DNA from: Rhodoblastus sp963748385
GTDB taxonomy: Bacteria; Pseudomonadota; Alphaproteobacteria; Rhizobiales; Beijerinckiaceae
NCBI GenBank assembly: GCA_963748385.1
Contig: CAVVIQ010000016.1
Location: forward strand, 1-64,000
Direction: 5' to 3'
Length of the DNA: 64,000 bases
Shown piece after piece: positions 18,461 through 25,876 of the stretch (position 1 is the first letter of the stretch; every line of letters starts with the position of its first letter). A program made the translations under genes and the position numbers. A model generated the notes under the pieces. That model had not been told where the DNA came from. It saw only the letters and a list, made by a program, of their open reading frames with translations, and did no database searches.

Positions 18461-19642
18461 TCAAAGGCGCGCGCGAAACAGCGCCGGCCCATAGACCAGA
18501 GCGAAGCCGAGGAAGGCCGCGAGCCAAGCGAAGGCCGCGACATGGAGCAGAATGAAACTCCATTGCGGCGCCAGGGCGGCGGCGATCCTCGCCAGAGCGG
18601 CAAGAAGAATCGAGACATAAAGCAGTTTCGTTCCCGGCCCCGCCCGCAGCGCGTAGCCGGTGTGGCCGAGGCTGGCGCGGGTCATCACCGCGATCGTCAT
18701 GCCGCCGACGCCGCCCACCGCCCAGGCGTGCAGCCCGGCGCTCGGTGAAATCGCCGGAACCCAGGCCGCCAGCCCGCTCAGCAGAAAACCGATCGGGATG
18801 AAGGCGAAGGCCAGATGGAGGATCGCCACCAGCGCCTCGCCTGACGTCCTTTCGCCGGCCCAGCGCGCCAGACGCGCGACATTCAGCAGGCCGGCGGCGA
18901 TGAGGGCAAGGCCGACCGCTTTATCGTCCGGCGCGGCGACCCAGCCGGCGAGCGCCGCGATCGAAACCGCCATGCATAAAACGTCGAAACGGCCGAATTT
19001 CTGCGGCAGCCGCCCCGCAACGCGCCGCTGCAACAGAAAAGTATGGGTGAAGCTCGGCACGATGCGGCCGCCGACCAGCATGATCAGAGCGACGAAGACG
19101 GCGATGGCGAAGCGCCGGCTGAAAGCCGCATCGCCCGTGAAATGCGCCTCGACATGGAAGGCGACATTCGCAGCCCCCAGGAAGACGACGACGATCAGCA
19201 CGCGCAGATTGCGCCAGTTCTTTCCCGCCACGATTTCGCGGGCGATGAAAAAGGAAAACGCGAAAAGGAACGCGCAGTCGACCAAAGCGGCCGCCATCCA
19301 GCCGATATGGCCCGAAAGCGCCACGGCGAGCCGGCCTGCGAGCCAGACCAGAAACAGGAAAAGCAATCCCTTGCCGCGCAGGGGAAAGCGACCGGTCCAA
19401 TTAGGCACGGCCGTCAGCAGGAAACCGGCGACCACGGCGCCGCCGTAGCCGAACAGGGCCTCGTGCGCATGCCAGTCCATCGGCTGGAAGGCGCTGGACA
19501 GCGTCAGTTCGCCGAAATATTGCGGCAGCCAGAGCATGACGGCGACCACCGCCCACAAGGCGCCGGACAGGAAAAACGGCCGGAAGCCGTAGCTCAAAAT
19601 GGCTGGACCGCCGTCCCTGCGCCGGATTCCGAGGTCGGACAT
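18461..19642 (-). CDS. nnrS: NnrS family multi-pass membrane protein
   Basis: About 393 residues with roughly twelve hydrophobic segments. Typical NnrS features are the N-terminal ILSYGFRPFFLSGALWAVVA, the WHAHEALFGYGGAVVAGFLL histidine motif, VGGRIVPSFTHTFL, and the late MTIAVMTRASLGHTG. NnrS is a heme- and copper-containing inner-membrane protein whose gene is often controlled with denitrification or nitric-oxide genes; it lowers NO stress in some bacteria. The start ATG 19642 (MSDLGIRRRDGG) matches the family N terminus; the open frame to 19855 adds non-homologous residues. It leads a three-gene unit with the two small proteins downstream. No NO-responsive operator was identified. Confidence 0.85.
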   Translation of the reverse strand: MSDLGIRRRDGGPAILSYGFRPFFLSGALWAVVAVMLWLPQYFGELTLSSAFQPMDWHAHEALFGYGGAVVAGFLLTAVPNWTGRFPLRGKGLLFLFLVWLAGRLAVALSGHIGWMAAALVDCAFLFAFSFFIAREIVAGKNWRNLRVLIVVVFLGAANVAFHVEAHFTGDAAFSRRFAIAVFVALIMLVGGRIVPSFTHTFLLQRRVAGRLPQKFGRFDVLCMAVSIAALAGWVAAPDDKAVGLALIAAGLLNVARLARWAGERTSGEALVAILHLAFAFIPIGFLLSGLAAWVPAISPSAGLHAWAVGGVGGMTIAVMTRASLGHTGYALRAGPGTKLLYVSILLAALARIAAALAPQWSFILLHVAAFAWLAAFLGFALVYGPALFRARL

Positions 19643-19811
19643 GATCGGCTCCCTGTTCCCCACTTTCCGTCCCTCGGCTACACCCCGCGCGAGGCGGCGA
19701 CTTTGCCCGGGAGCAAGAAGCGGCGGAAAAGGCGGCGCCGCGACGATCCATAGCCTGTCGGCAGGGGCGGCGGCGCGGACGCGCGGGGCTGGCCCGACTC
19801 TCGATTGCCAA

Positions 19812-19847
19812 AGCCGGTTCGGTGAATCAGAATTCACCGAACCGGCT
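19812..19847. repeat. Perfect 16-bp inverted repeat with four-base loop
   Basis: AGCCGGTTCGGTGAAT (19812-19827), loop CAGA, then its exact reverse complement (19832-19847). It lies downstream of the secreted-protein gene on the minus strand and upstream of nnrS. There is no T-run on either side, so a classical intrinsic terminator is doubtful. A palindromic repeat, an RNA-stabilising hairpin or a protein-binding site remain possible. Confidence 0.75.
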
Positions 19848-19869
19848 CTACTCATTTTAGTTAGGCGTT

Positions 19870-19913
19870 TTCTTCACGCGAACCGGCATCCACTTCGCTC
19901 GAACAGGCTTTAG
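19870..19913. repeat. Second copy of the AACCGG-NN-TCCACTT repeat
   Basis: Core AACCGGCATCCACTT at 19881-19895, flanked by CACGCG and CGCTCGAACAGGCTTTAG. It is the same core as at 8913-8927. It abuts the stop codon of the gene at 19910-20287. Confidence 0.5.
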
Positions 19914-20287
19914 TATTCGGTCGCAATGAGGCTGTCGGCGAATTCCTTCAGTTCCGCCTGCTTCTCGTCTACGTCCGCCTCGGCGTCGCCCTTCACGACC
20001 GGACAATAGGCGGCGACGAGATAGTCGACCAACTGCTGTTTCGAGGCGCTGGGATATTGTTGATGAAGGGCGCCGAGAATGCCGGGAATCTGTTCGAGAA
20101 CGTCGTCTGACGCGAGCTGACGGGTCAGGTCGGGCGGGACCGTCGCGCTGTCACCGAGCTGTTGCGGCGCCGGGCATTCCAGCGCCCACGCGCCGGCGGG
20201 GGCGAAGCCCAGCGAGGCGCCCAAAACCAGGATCGAGCCCAAACCTGACTGGCGAAGCGATTTCATGGTCATGTTTCCTTTCTTCAA
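19910..20287 (-). CDS. Small secreted protein
   Basis: About 120 residues with a clear signal peptide (basic MKSLRQSG, hydrophobic LGSILVLGASLGFAPAGAWA, cleavage after AWA). The mature part has two cysteines (LECPAPQQ near its start and AAYCPVV), which could form one disulfide in the periplasm, and helical sequence QQYPSASKQQLVDYLVAAYC. The true start is probably the internal ATG of MTMKSL. Family not recognised. It stands alone with a hairpin downstream. Confidence 0.6.
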   Translation of the reverse strand: MKKGNMTMKSLRQSGLGSILVLGASLGFAPAGAWALECPAPQQLGDSATVPPDLTRQLASDDVLEQIPGILGALHQQYPSASKQQLVDYLVAAYCPVVKGDAEADVDEKQAELKEFADSLIATEY

Positions 20288-20359
20288 TTTGCGCGACTGG
20301 CGCCGACTTCGATGTTTCAGTCTCTTTCAGCGCACAGCGCGCACGGGCGTACCGCTAGC

Positions 20360-21202
20360 TTAAATCCGGATTTTCTCCCCTTCCGCCTGATGGAACTTGC
20401 GGCGGATCTCATCGAGGTCGACCTGTACGGGCGGCGTCTTCAATTTCATGTCCTCGAGCGTCTGCGCGATGATCTGCGAGATCGCCAGATTGCGGAACCA
20501 TTTGTGATTTGAGGGAATCACGAACCACGGCGCGTGCTCCGTGCTGGTTTCCTCCATCGCCTGCTCGAAGGCGGCGATATATTGCGGCCACAGCTCGCGC
20601 TCGGAATAATCGGATTCGCTGATCTTCCATTGGCGCGCGGGATCGTCCAGCCGCTCCTTGAAGCGGGCCAGTTGTTCCTCAGGGCTGATGTGGAGATAGA
20701 ATTTCAGGATGCGCGTTCCATTGGCCGCCAGCATGTTCTCGAAATCGTTGATGAGCTTGTAGCGCTTCGACCAGACCGATTCCGGGACCAGATTGTGCAC
20801 GCGCACGACGAGAACGTCCTCATAGTGCGAGCGGTTGAAGATCACCACCTCGCCCTTGGCCGGCGTCTTCAGATGCGCCCGCCAGAGAAAATCGTGCGCC
20901 GCCTCCTCCTTGCTCGGCTGCTTGAAGCAGACGGACGTCGTCCCTTGTGGATTCATCCCGCTGAACAGGTGACGGACGACGCCGTCCTTGCCGGCGGCGT
21001 CGAGCGCCTGAAGCACCACCAGCAGCGACTGGCTTGCATCGGCGTAGAGAAGCGCCTGCAACTCATCCATGCGCGCGACAGATTCCGCGATATGCGGCAG
21101 GGCCTCCTCATGCGAGCCATGCGCTCCAGAGAAGGCCGGGTCGATCTTCGCAAGACGCACCTTGGCGCCGGGCGCGACGACGAATTGCTTCTGGTAGTCC
21201 AT
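20360..21202 (-). CDS. ppk2: Polyphosphate kinase 2 family protein
   Basis: 280 residues, single PPK2 domain. This family transfers phosphate between polyphosphate and nucleoside mono- or diphosphates. Visible motifs are the Walker A-like LDAAGKDGVVRHLFSGMNPQ, the FNRSHYEDVLVVRVH segment with the conserved Asp and Arg, and the lid-type KFYLHISPEEQLARFKER. The N-terminal residues (DYQKQFVVAPGAKVRLAKID) match the polyphosphate:AMP/ADP phosphotransferase subgroup of about 280-300 residues. The preferred nucleotide cannot be read from sequence. It stands alone. Just upstream is a P-type ATPase relic, so a former neighbour has been lost. Confidence 0.85.
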   Translation of the reverse strand: MDYQKQFVVAPGAKVRLAKIDPAFSGAHGSHEEALPHIAESVARMDELQALLYADASQSLLVVLQALDAAGKDGVVRHLFSGMNPQGTTSVCFKQPSKEEAAHDFLWRAHLKTPAKGEVVIFNRSHYEDVLVVRVHNLVPESVWSKRYKLINDFENMLAANGTRILKFYLHISPEEQLARFKERLDDPARQWKISESDYSERELWPQYIAAFEQAMEETSTEHAPWFVIPSNHKWFRNLAISQIIAQTLEDMKLKTPPVQVDLDEIRRKFHQAEGEKIRI

Positions 21203-21210
21203 GCCAGCCT

Positions 21211-21430
21211 CCTACGACCGCCGCGCGACTGCAACGCCTTGACGATGGCGTATTTATGTTCAAGAAACACCGGCGCGAAGCCGTCGACGCGCTCGATCGC
21301 ATCGACAATCGGCGACGGGACATTGTCCGGGTCCATGTCCTTGGGAAAGGCGTCGGCGGCGGGAACTCATGTTGGTCCCCATTCCGAGCTTGCGCGCTGT
21401 TTCGATGGCGAAGGCCGTCGGGCCGCTCAT
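21211..21430 (-). pseudogene. Relic of a plasma-membrane-type P-type ATPase
   Basis: Two out-of-frame pieces lie head to tail on the minus strand: AIETARKLGMGTNM (about 21409-21368) and VPSPIVDAIERVDGFAPVFL then EHKYAIVKALQSRG (about 21320-21220). They match the cytoplasmic phosphorylation/hinge region of proton-efflux P-type ATPases, which read AxxTxRxLGxGTN and ADGFAxVFPEHKxxIVxxLQxRG. Nothing else of the roughly 800-residue enzyme is present, so this is a remnant. It slightly overlaps the 3' end of the thioredoxin-like gene. Confidence 0.65.
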
Positions 21431-22032
21431 CGCCCCCGCGGCGCGCCGTCGGACCCGGTCGTGGCGGATGCGGTGATAATTTTTTCGAGACGAGCTCGCG
21501 CCCCGGGTCCCATCGGGCCGAGAAAATCGTCGACGATTTTGCCCGAGGAATCGACGACGAAAGTGTGGGGAACGCCGCGCGCGCCCCAGCGCGCCGCGAG
21601 ATTGCCCAAGGGATCGACGCCGACTTTTCCGAACGGGTCGCCGCGCCCGGCGAAAAAAGCTTCGACATCCGCCGCGCGATCCTTGAAGGCGACGCCAAGC
21701 AGGACCAATTCGCCCTTGAAACGCTGATCGTTCGCCAGCGCCATCAGCACATCCTGTTCGGCGCGGCACGGCCCGCACCAGGAGGCGAAGAAATTGACCA
21801 GCGTGACATGGCCGCGCAGGTCGTCGTCGCTCAAGGACGGCGATGCGCCCAGACCCGGCGCGGCGAGCGAGGGCGCGATTGAACCGATCAGCGGCGACGA
21901 TCCCTCGACCGCCTCGCCGTCTTCATGATGTCCGTAAAGAAAAGCCGAGGCCAGAACGAAGACGAGCAAGGCGATGAGCGAACCCCATCGCCCGCTCGGC
22001 CGCGCCGACGAAGAATTTTGTCTATCGGTCAT
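21427..22032 (-). CDS. TlpA/CcmG-type thiol:disulfide oxidoreductase
   Basis: About 201 residues from ATG 22032. An N-terminal signal anchor (WGSLIALLVFVLASAFLYGH) places a thioredoxin fold in the periplasm. The active site is FFASWCGPCRAEQDVLM (CGPC) and the cis-Pro region is GARGVPHTFVVDSSGKIVDD. Members of this family (DsbE, CcmG, TlpA, ResA) keep cysteines reduced, often for cytochrome c maturation. No other ccm gene is nearby, so the client is unknown. It follows the nitrilase-family gene by eight bases, suggesting one transcript. A relic of an ATPase gene touches its 3' end. Confidence 0.85.
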   Translation of the reverse strand: MTDRQNSSSARPSGRWGSLIALLVFVLASAFLYGHHEDGEAVEGSSPLIGSIAPSLAAPGLGASPSLSDDDLRGHVTLVNFFASWCGPCRAEQDVLMALANDQRFKGELVLLGVAFKDRAADVEAFFAGRGDPFGKVGVDPLGNLAARWGARGVPHTFVVDSSGKIVDDFLGPMGPGARARLEKIITASATTGSDGAPRGR

Positions 22033-22040
22033 CTCGCCGC

Positions 22041-22865
22041 TCAGGAAAAAGTCTCCCGCCTTTGCGCCGCGACCGGAATGGACGCGCGCACCTTGGCGAT
22101 GAGCGCCGGATCGAGCCGCGCCGTGGCGAAACCCGGCGCGTCGGAAACCATGGCGATCGTTTGCCCCCACGGGTCGCAGATCAGCGAATGGCCAAAAGTC
22201 AACCGGGTTTCGCCCTTGATCCGATGCGCCCCGATCTGCGCCGGCGCAAGGAAATAGCCTTGCGTCTCGATGGCGCGGGCCCGGCACAGAACCTCCCAAT
22301 GGTCCTTGCCGGTCTGGAGGGTGAAAGCCGAGGGCAGGACCAGCACTTCAGCGCCGCGCGCGGCCAGCGCCTGGAAAAGCGCGGGAAAGCGCAGATCGTA
22401 GCAGATGGCGCAGCCGAAGGTCAGGCCCTCGGCCCGATAGGTCACGACGTCGGTTCCGGGCCTGAAAGTCGCGCTTTCGCGATAGGCGGCGCCGTCCGGG
22501 GTGGTGACGTCGAACATGTGAATCTTGCGATAGACCGCGATTTCCCGGCCCTGGCGGTCGAACACGACAGAGGTGTTGGACAGGCGGTCGCCGTCGGCGT
22601 TTTTTTCGAGCAGCGAGCCGGCGTGAAGGAAGACGCCATGTTTTTTCGCCAGCTCGGCGCCAAGCGCATATGCCGGCCCCTCGCGCAAAATTTCGGCGGC
22701 CTCGAATTTTTCCGACACGGAGCCGCCGAGAAAATCGAACACTTCCGGCAGCCCGATCCAGTCCGGCCTTTCCTGCGCCACGGCCTCCTCGACCAGCCGA
22801 CGCGCCTGCGCCAGATTCTTCGCCTTGTCGGCGGTCGAATTCATCTGGATCACGCAAGCCTTCAT
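22041..22865 (-). CDS. Carbon-nitrogen hydrolase, nitrilase superfamily (Nit1-like)
   Basis: 274 residues, complete. The Glu-Lys-Cys triad is visible: Glu in WIGLPEVFDFLG, Lys in YRKIHMFDV, Cys in FGCAICYDLRFPALFQ. The overall pattern matches the bacterial Nit1-like/deaminated-glutathione amidase group of omega-amidase-type enzymes, which clear damaged metabolites; exact substrate assignment is an inference. The upstream same-strand gene trpB2 ends in a strong terminator, so this gene starts a new unit with the thioredoxin-like gene eight bases on. Confidence 0.8.
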   Translation of the reverse strand: MKACVIQMNSTADKAKNLAQARRLVEEAVAQERPDWIGLPEVFDFLGGSVSEKFEAAEILREGPAYALGAELAKKHGVFLHAGSLLEKNADGDRLSNTSVVFDRQGREIAVYRKIHMFDVTTPDGAAYRESATFRPGTDVVTYRAEGLTFGCAICYDLRFPALFQALAARGAEVLVLPSAFTLQTGKDHWEVLCRARAIETQGYFLAPAQIGAHRIKGETRLTFGHSLICDPWGQTIAMVSDAPGFATARLDPALIAKVRASIPVAAQRRETFS

Positions 22866-22991
22866 GTCGCCCCGCCCGTCTCACGCCAGCAGAGCAAGTT
22901 TTGCGTGACGAAACAAGCGAAGCGTTATCCGCTCCCGGCGCCACGCGCCCGCGACCCCAGCGTTTGCCATGAACCGATCGCGAAAAAGGGT

Positions 22992-23021
22992 GGGACAGGC
23001 GCGGGGCCTGTCCCCTTTTTT
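22992..23021. terminator. Strong hairpin terminator after trpB2, probably bidirectional
   Basis: A nine-base stem GGGACAGGC/GCCTGTCCC with loop GCGGG. It has a T-run (23016-23021) on the plus strand, and the minus strand ends ACCCTTTTT after the stem. It lies directly after the trpB2 stop on the minus strand. Confidence 0.8.
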
Positions 23022-23026
23022 GCTTC

Positions 23027-24394
23027 CTATTGCGCCGCGACCGACGGAAGGCCGGCGAGCGCCATGGCGAGTTCGCCTTCGTCATAGTCCTGATCGACCA
23101 GTTTGCCGGCGAAATAGCTGATGTAGGCGCCCATGTCGAAATGGCCGTGGCCCGACAGGTTGAAGACGATGGTTTCCGCCTTGCCCTCGGCCTTGCAGCG
23201 CAGGGCTTCATCGATGGCGCAGCGCACGGCGTGGGTCGATTCCGGCGCGGGAATGATTCCTTCCGCCCGCGCGAATTGCACGCCGGCCTCGAAACAGGGA
23301 ATCTGGTGATAGGCGCGCGCCTCGATCAGGCTGAGGTCATAGAGGTGGGACACCAGCGGCCCCATGCCGTGATAGCGCAGACCGCCGGCGTGGAAGCCGG
23401 GCGGAATGAAGGTCGAGCCGAGGGTATGCATTTTGACCAGCGGCGTCAGATGCGACGTATCGCCGAAATCATAGGCGAATTTGCCGCGCGTCAGCGACGG
23501 GCAGGCCGCCGGCTCGACCGCGATGAAGCGGCGCTTGCGCCCGCCGCGCAGCTGAAGGCCGAGGAAGGGAAAGGCGAGGCCCGCAAAATTCGAACCGCCC
23601 CCGGCGCAGGCGATCACCACGTCGGGGTCGTCCCCCGCCAGTTCGAACTGCTGGATCGCCTCCTGACCGATGATGGTCTGGTGCAGCATGACATGATTGA
23701 GCACCGATCCGAGAGCGTATTTCACGTCCGGATTTTTCGCCGCGACTTCCACCGCCTCCGAAATGGCGATGCCGAGCGAGCCGGGACTGTCGGGGTGTTC
23801 CGCCAGCACCGCGCGGCCGGATTCGGTTTCATCGGAAGGCGAAGGAATGCAGCGCGCGCCATAGGTCTCGATCAGGGCGCGGCGATAAGGCTTCTGGTCA
23901 TAGGAGACGCGCACCTGAAAGACGGTCACGTCGATGTCGAACAACGAGCCGGCGAAGGCGAGCGAAGAGCCCCATTGGCCGGCCCCGGTCTCGGTCGTCA
24001 GCTTTTTGACGCCGGCCTCCTTGTTGTACCAGGCCTGGGGAACCGCCGTGTTGGGCTTGTGCGATCCGGCGGGCGAGACGCCCTCATATTTGAAGTAGAT
24101 CTTCGCCGGCGTGTCGAGCGCCTTTTCCAGGCGGCGCGCGCGGATGAGCGGCGAGGGACGCCACATGCGGAAAATATCGCGCACGGGTTCGGGAATTTCG
24201 ATCTGCCGCTCCGTGGCGACCTCCTGGAGGATCAGCTCCATCGGGAAAAGCGGTTCGAGATCCGACGGTCCGACCGGCTGTTTGGTGCCGGGGTGCAGGA
24301 CGGGATGCGGCGCCGCGGGCAAATCCGCGACAATATTGTACCAGAATTTCGGGATCTGGCTTTCCTCGAGCGTATATTTGACCTGGCCGGACAT
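23027..24394 (-). CDS. trpB2: TrpB2-type PLP-dependent tryptophan synthase beta-like enzyme
   Basis: 455 residues from ATG 24394 (MSGQVKYTLEESQIPKFWYN), the start typical of the TrpB2 group. PLP-binding Lys is in GVSPAGSHKPNTAVPQAWYN, the Gly-rich phosphate loop in VIACAGGGSNFAGLAFP, and the substrate loop GAGQWGSSLAFAG is present. TrpB2 proteins condense indole and serine to tryptophan or salvage indole, usually independently of TrpA; no trpA is nearby. The open frame extending to 24526 adds residues outside the family. A perfect hairpin terminator follows the stop. Divergent promoters with the YhaO-like gene probably lie in 24395-24648. Confidence 0.88.
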   Translation of the reverse strand: MSGQVKYTLEESQIPKFWYNIVADLPAAPHPVLHPGTKQPVGPSDLEPLFPMELILQEVATERQIEIPEPVRDIFRMWRPSPLIRARRLEKALDTPAKIYFKYEGVSPAGSHKPNTAVPQAWYNKEAGVKKLTTETGAGQWGSSLAFAGSLFDIDVTVFQVRVSYDQKPYRRALIETYGARCIPSPSDETESGRAVLAEHPDSPGSLGIAISEAVEVAAKNPDVKYALGSVLNHVMLHQTIIGQEAIQQFELAGDDPDVVIACAGGGSNFAGLAFPFLGLQLRGGRKRRFIAVEPAACPSLTRGKFAYDFGDTSHLTPLVKMHTLGSTFIPPGFHAGGLRYHGMGPLVSHLYDLSLIEARAYHQIPCFEAGVQFARAEGIIPAPESTHAVRCAIDEALRCKAEGKAETIVFNLSGHGHFDMGAYISYFAGKLVDQDYDEGELAMALAGLPSVAAQ

Positions 24395-24648
24395 GGCTCC
24401 CCCTTGCGTTTTTTTCCCAGACAAGAACAAAGACGCTCCCGGGTCCTTGATCTGCGTCAGCAACGGAACGCGAAACGCGCTGCGATCGAGATTCTGGCAT
24501 GTTGACCGAAAACCGCGGCCGATCAAATTCGTCCATTGTCCGAGGACAGGCGCGCGGTCGGCGGATCGAACCGCGAACTTTTCACCAAACCCTTCTTCCC
24601 CCGCCCCGCCCGGCTTAGACTCGGCGAAACGAATCGACCTCGCCCGCC

Positions 24649-25876
24649 ATGCGCTTCACTTTTCTCCACGCCGCCGACCTTCATCTCGGCAGCCCGTTTC
24701 GCGGCTTGAGCCTGCGCGACGAGGCGCTGGGCCAGCGGCTGGCCGGAGCCAGCCGCGAGGCCTTTGTCGAATTGATCGACCGGGGGCTGGCGGAAAAGAT
24801 CGCCTTTGCGATTTTCGCCGGCGATATTTTCGACGGCGACTGGCGCGACGCCTCGATCGCTTTGTTTTTCAACCGCCAGATCGCACGCCTCGCCAAGGCG
24901 GGAATTCCGATCTTCCTGCTCAAAGGCAATCACGACGCCGATTCGGTCGTCACCAAAAGCCTGATCCTGCCCGATCTCGCCCAAAATTTTCCGACCGCCC
25001 GGGCGGGAACTTTCGAACTGCCCGAATTGCGCGTCGCCTTGCACGGGCGCGGCTTTTCCCATCGCGCCGAAAGCGAAAACCTCGCCCGCGCCTTGCCGGC
25101 GCCGAAGGCAGGTTTTTTCAATATCGGCGTGCTGCACACGTCGCTCGACGGGCGCCCCGGCCATGCGGCCTACGCCCCGTGCAGCCTCGACGATCTGCGC
25201 GCGAAGAATTACGATTACTGGGCGCTCGGCCATGTCCACGCTTTCGAGGTGGTCAGCGCGCGATCCCATGTCGTCTTTCCCGGCAATCTTCAGGGCCGCA
25301 GCATCCGCGAGACCGGCGCCAAAGGCGCGGTTCTGGTCGATGTCGCCGATGGGCAGGTGAAAGACGTGCGCCGGCTGATCGTCGACCGCGCGCGTTTTTG
25401 CGAAATCGCCGCTCGACGCCGCCGCTCATGAGGACATGGCCAGCCTGCTGCGGGCGCTGGAGGCCCGCGCCGGCGACGAGGTTTTGCTGGCCGAGGGCCG
25501 GCCGCTCGCCCTGCGCGTCCGTGTCAAGGGCGCGAGCCCGCTGCACGCCGAATTCGCCGCCGATCCGGCGCGCTGGCGCGACGAGATCGAGGCGGCGGCG
25601 CAGCGCGCCCAGGAAGACATCGCCATCGAGCGGCTTCTGCTGGAAACCGAAGCGCCCGTCACGGCCAAACGCCTCGACCAGGAATTCGATTTCGCCGGCC
25701 TGCTCGACGCCTGTCTCGCTGAGCCCGGCCTGCGCGAGGCGGCGCTCGCCGCGTTGGCGAATGTGGAGGCGAAAATCCCGGCGCCGGGCCTCGATCTCGG
25801 CGCCGAGCTCGACGCGCTCTTGCGCGAGGCGCGCGATCTCGCCGTGGCGCGCGCCGAAGGCGGGGCCGGATCATGA
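24649..25876 (+). CDS. YhaO/SbcD-like DNA exonuclease (metallophosphoesterase), frame change near 25411
   Basis: Metallophosphoesterase of the Mre11/SbcD/YhaO class. Metal-binding motifs are HAADLHLG (residues 8-15), FAGDIFDGDW, FLLKGNHDAD, GVLHTSLDG and YDYWALGHVHAF. The first open frame stops at 25431. Dropping one base near 25411 joins it to EIALDAAAHEDMASLLRALE, and the C-terminal domain reads on to 25876. The combined protein of about 408 residues matches the usual YhaO length. Uncorrected, the pieces are 24649-25431 and 25436-25876. The stop overlaps the start of the yhaN-like gene (ATGA), so the two form one unit in DNA repair or end processing. Confidence 0.85.

Noticed and set aside
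19812..19847. Hairpin as an intrinsic terminator
   Set aside because: No T-run follows the stem on either strand, so I list it as a repeat.
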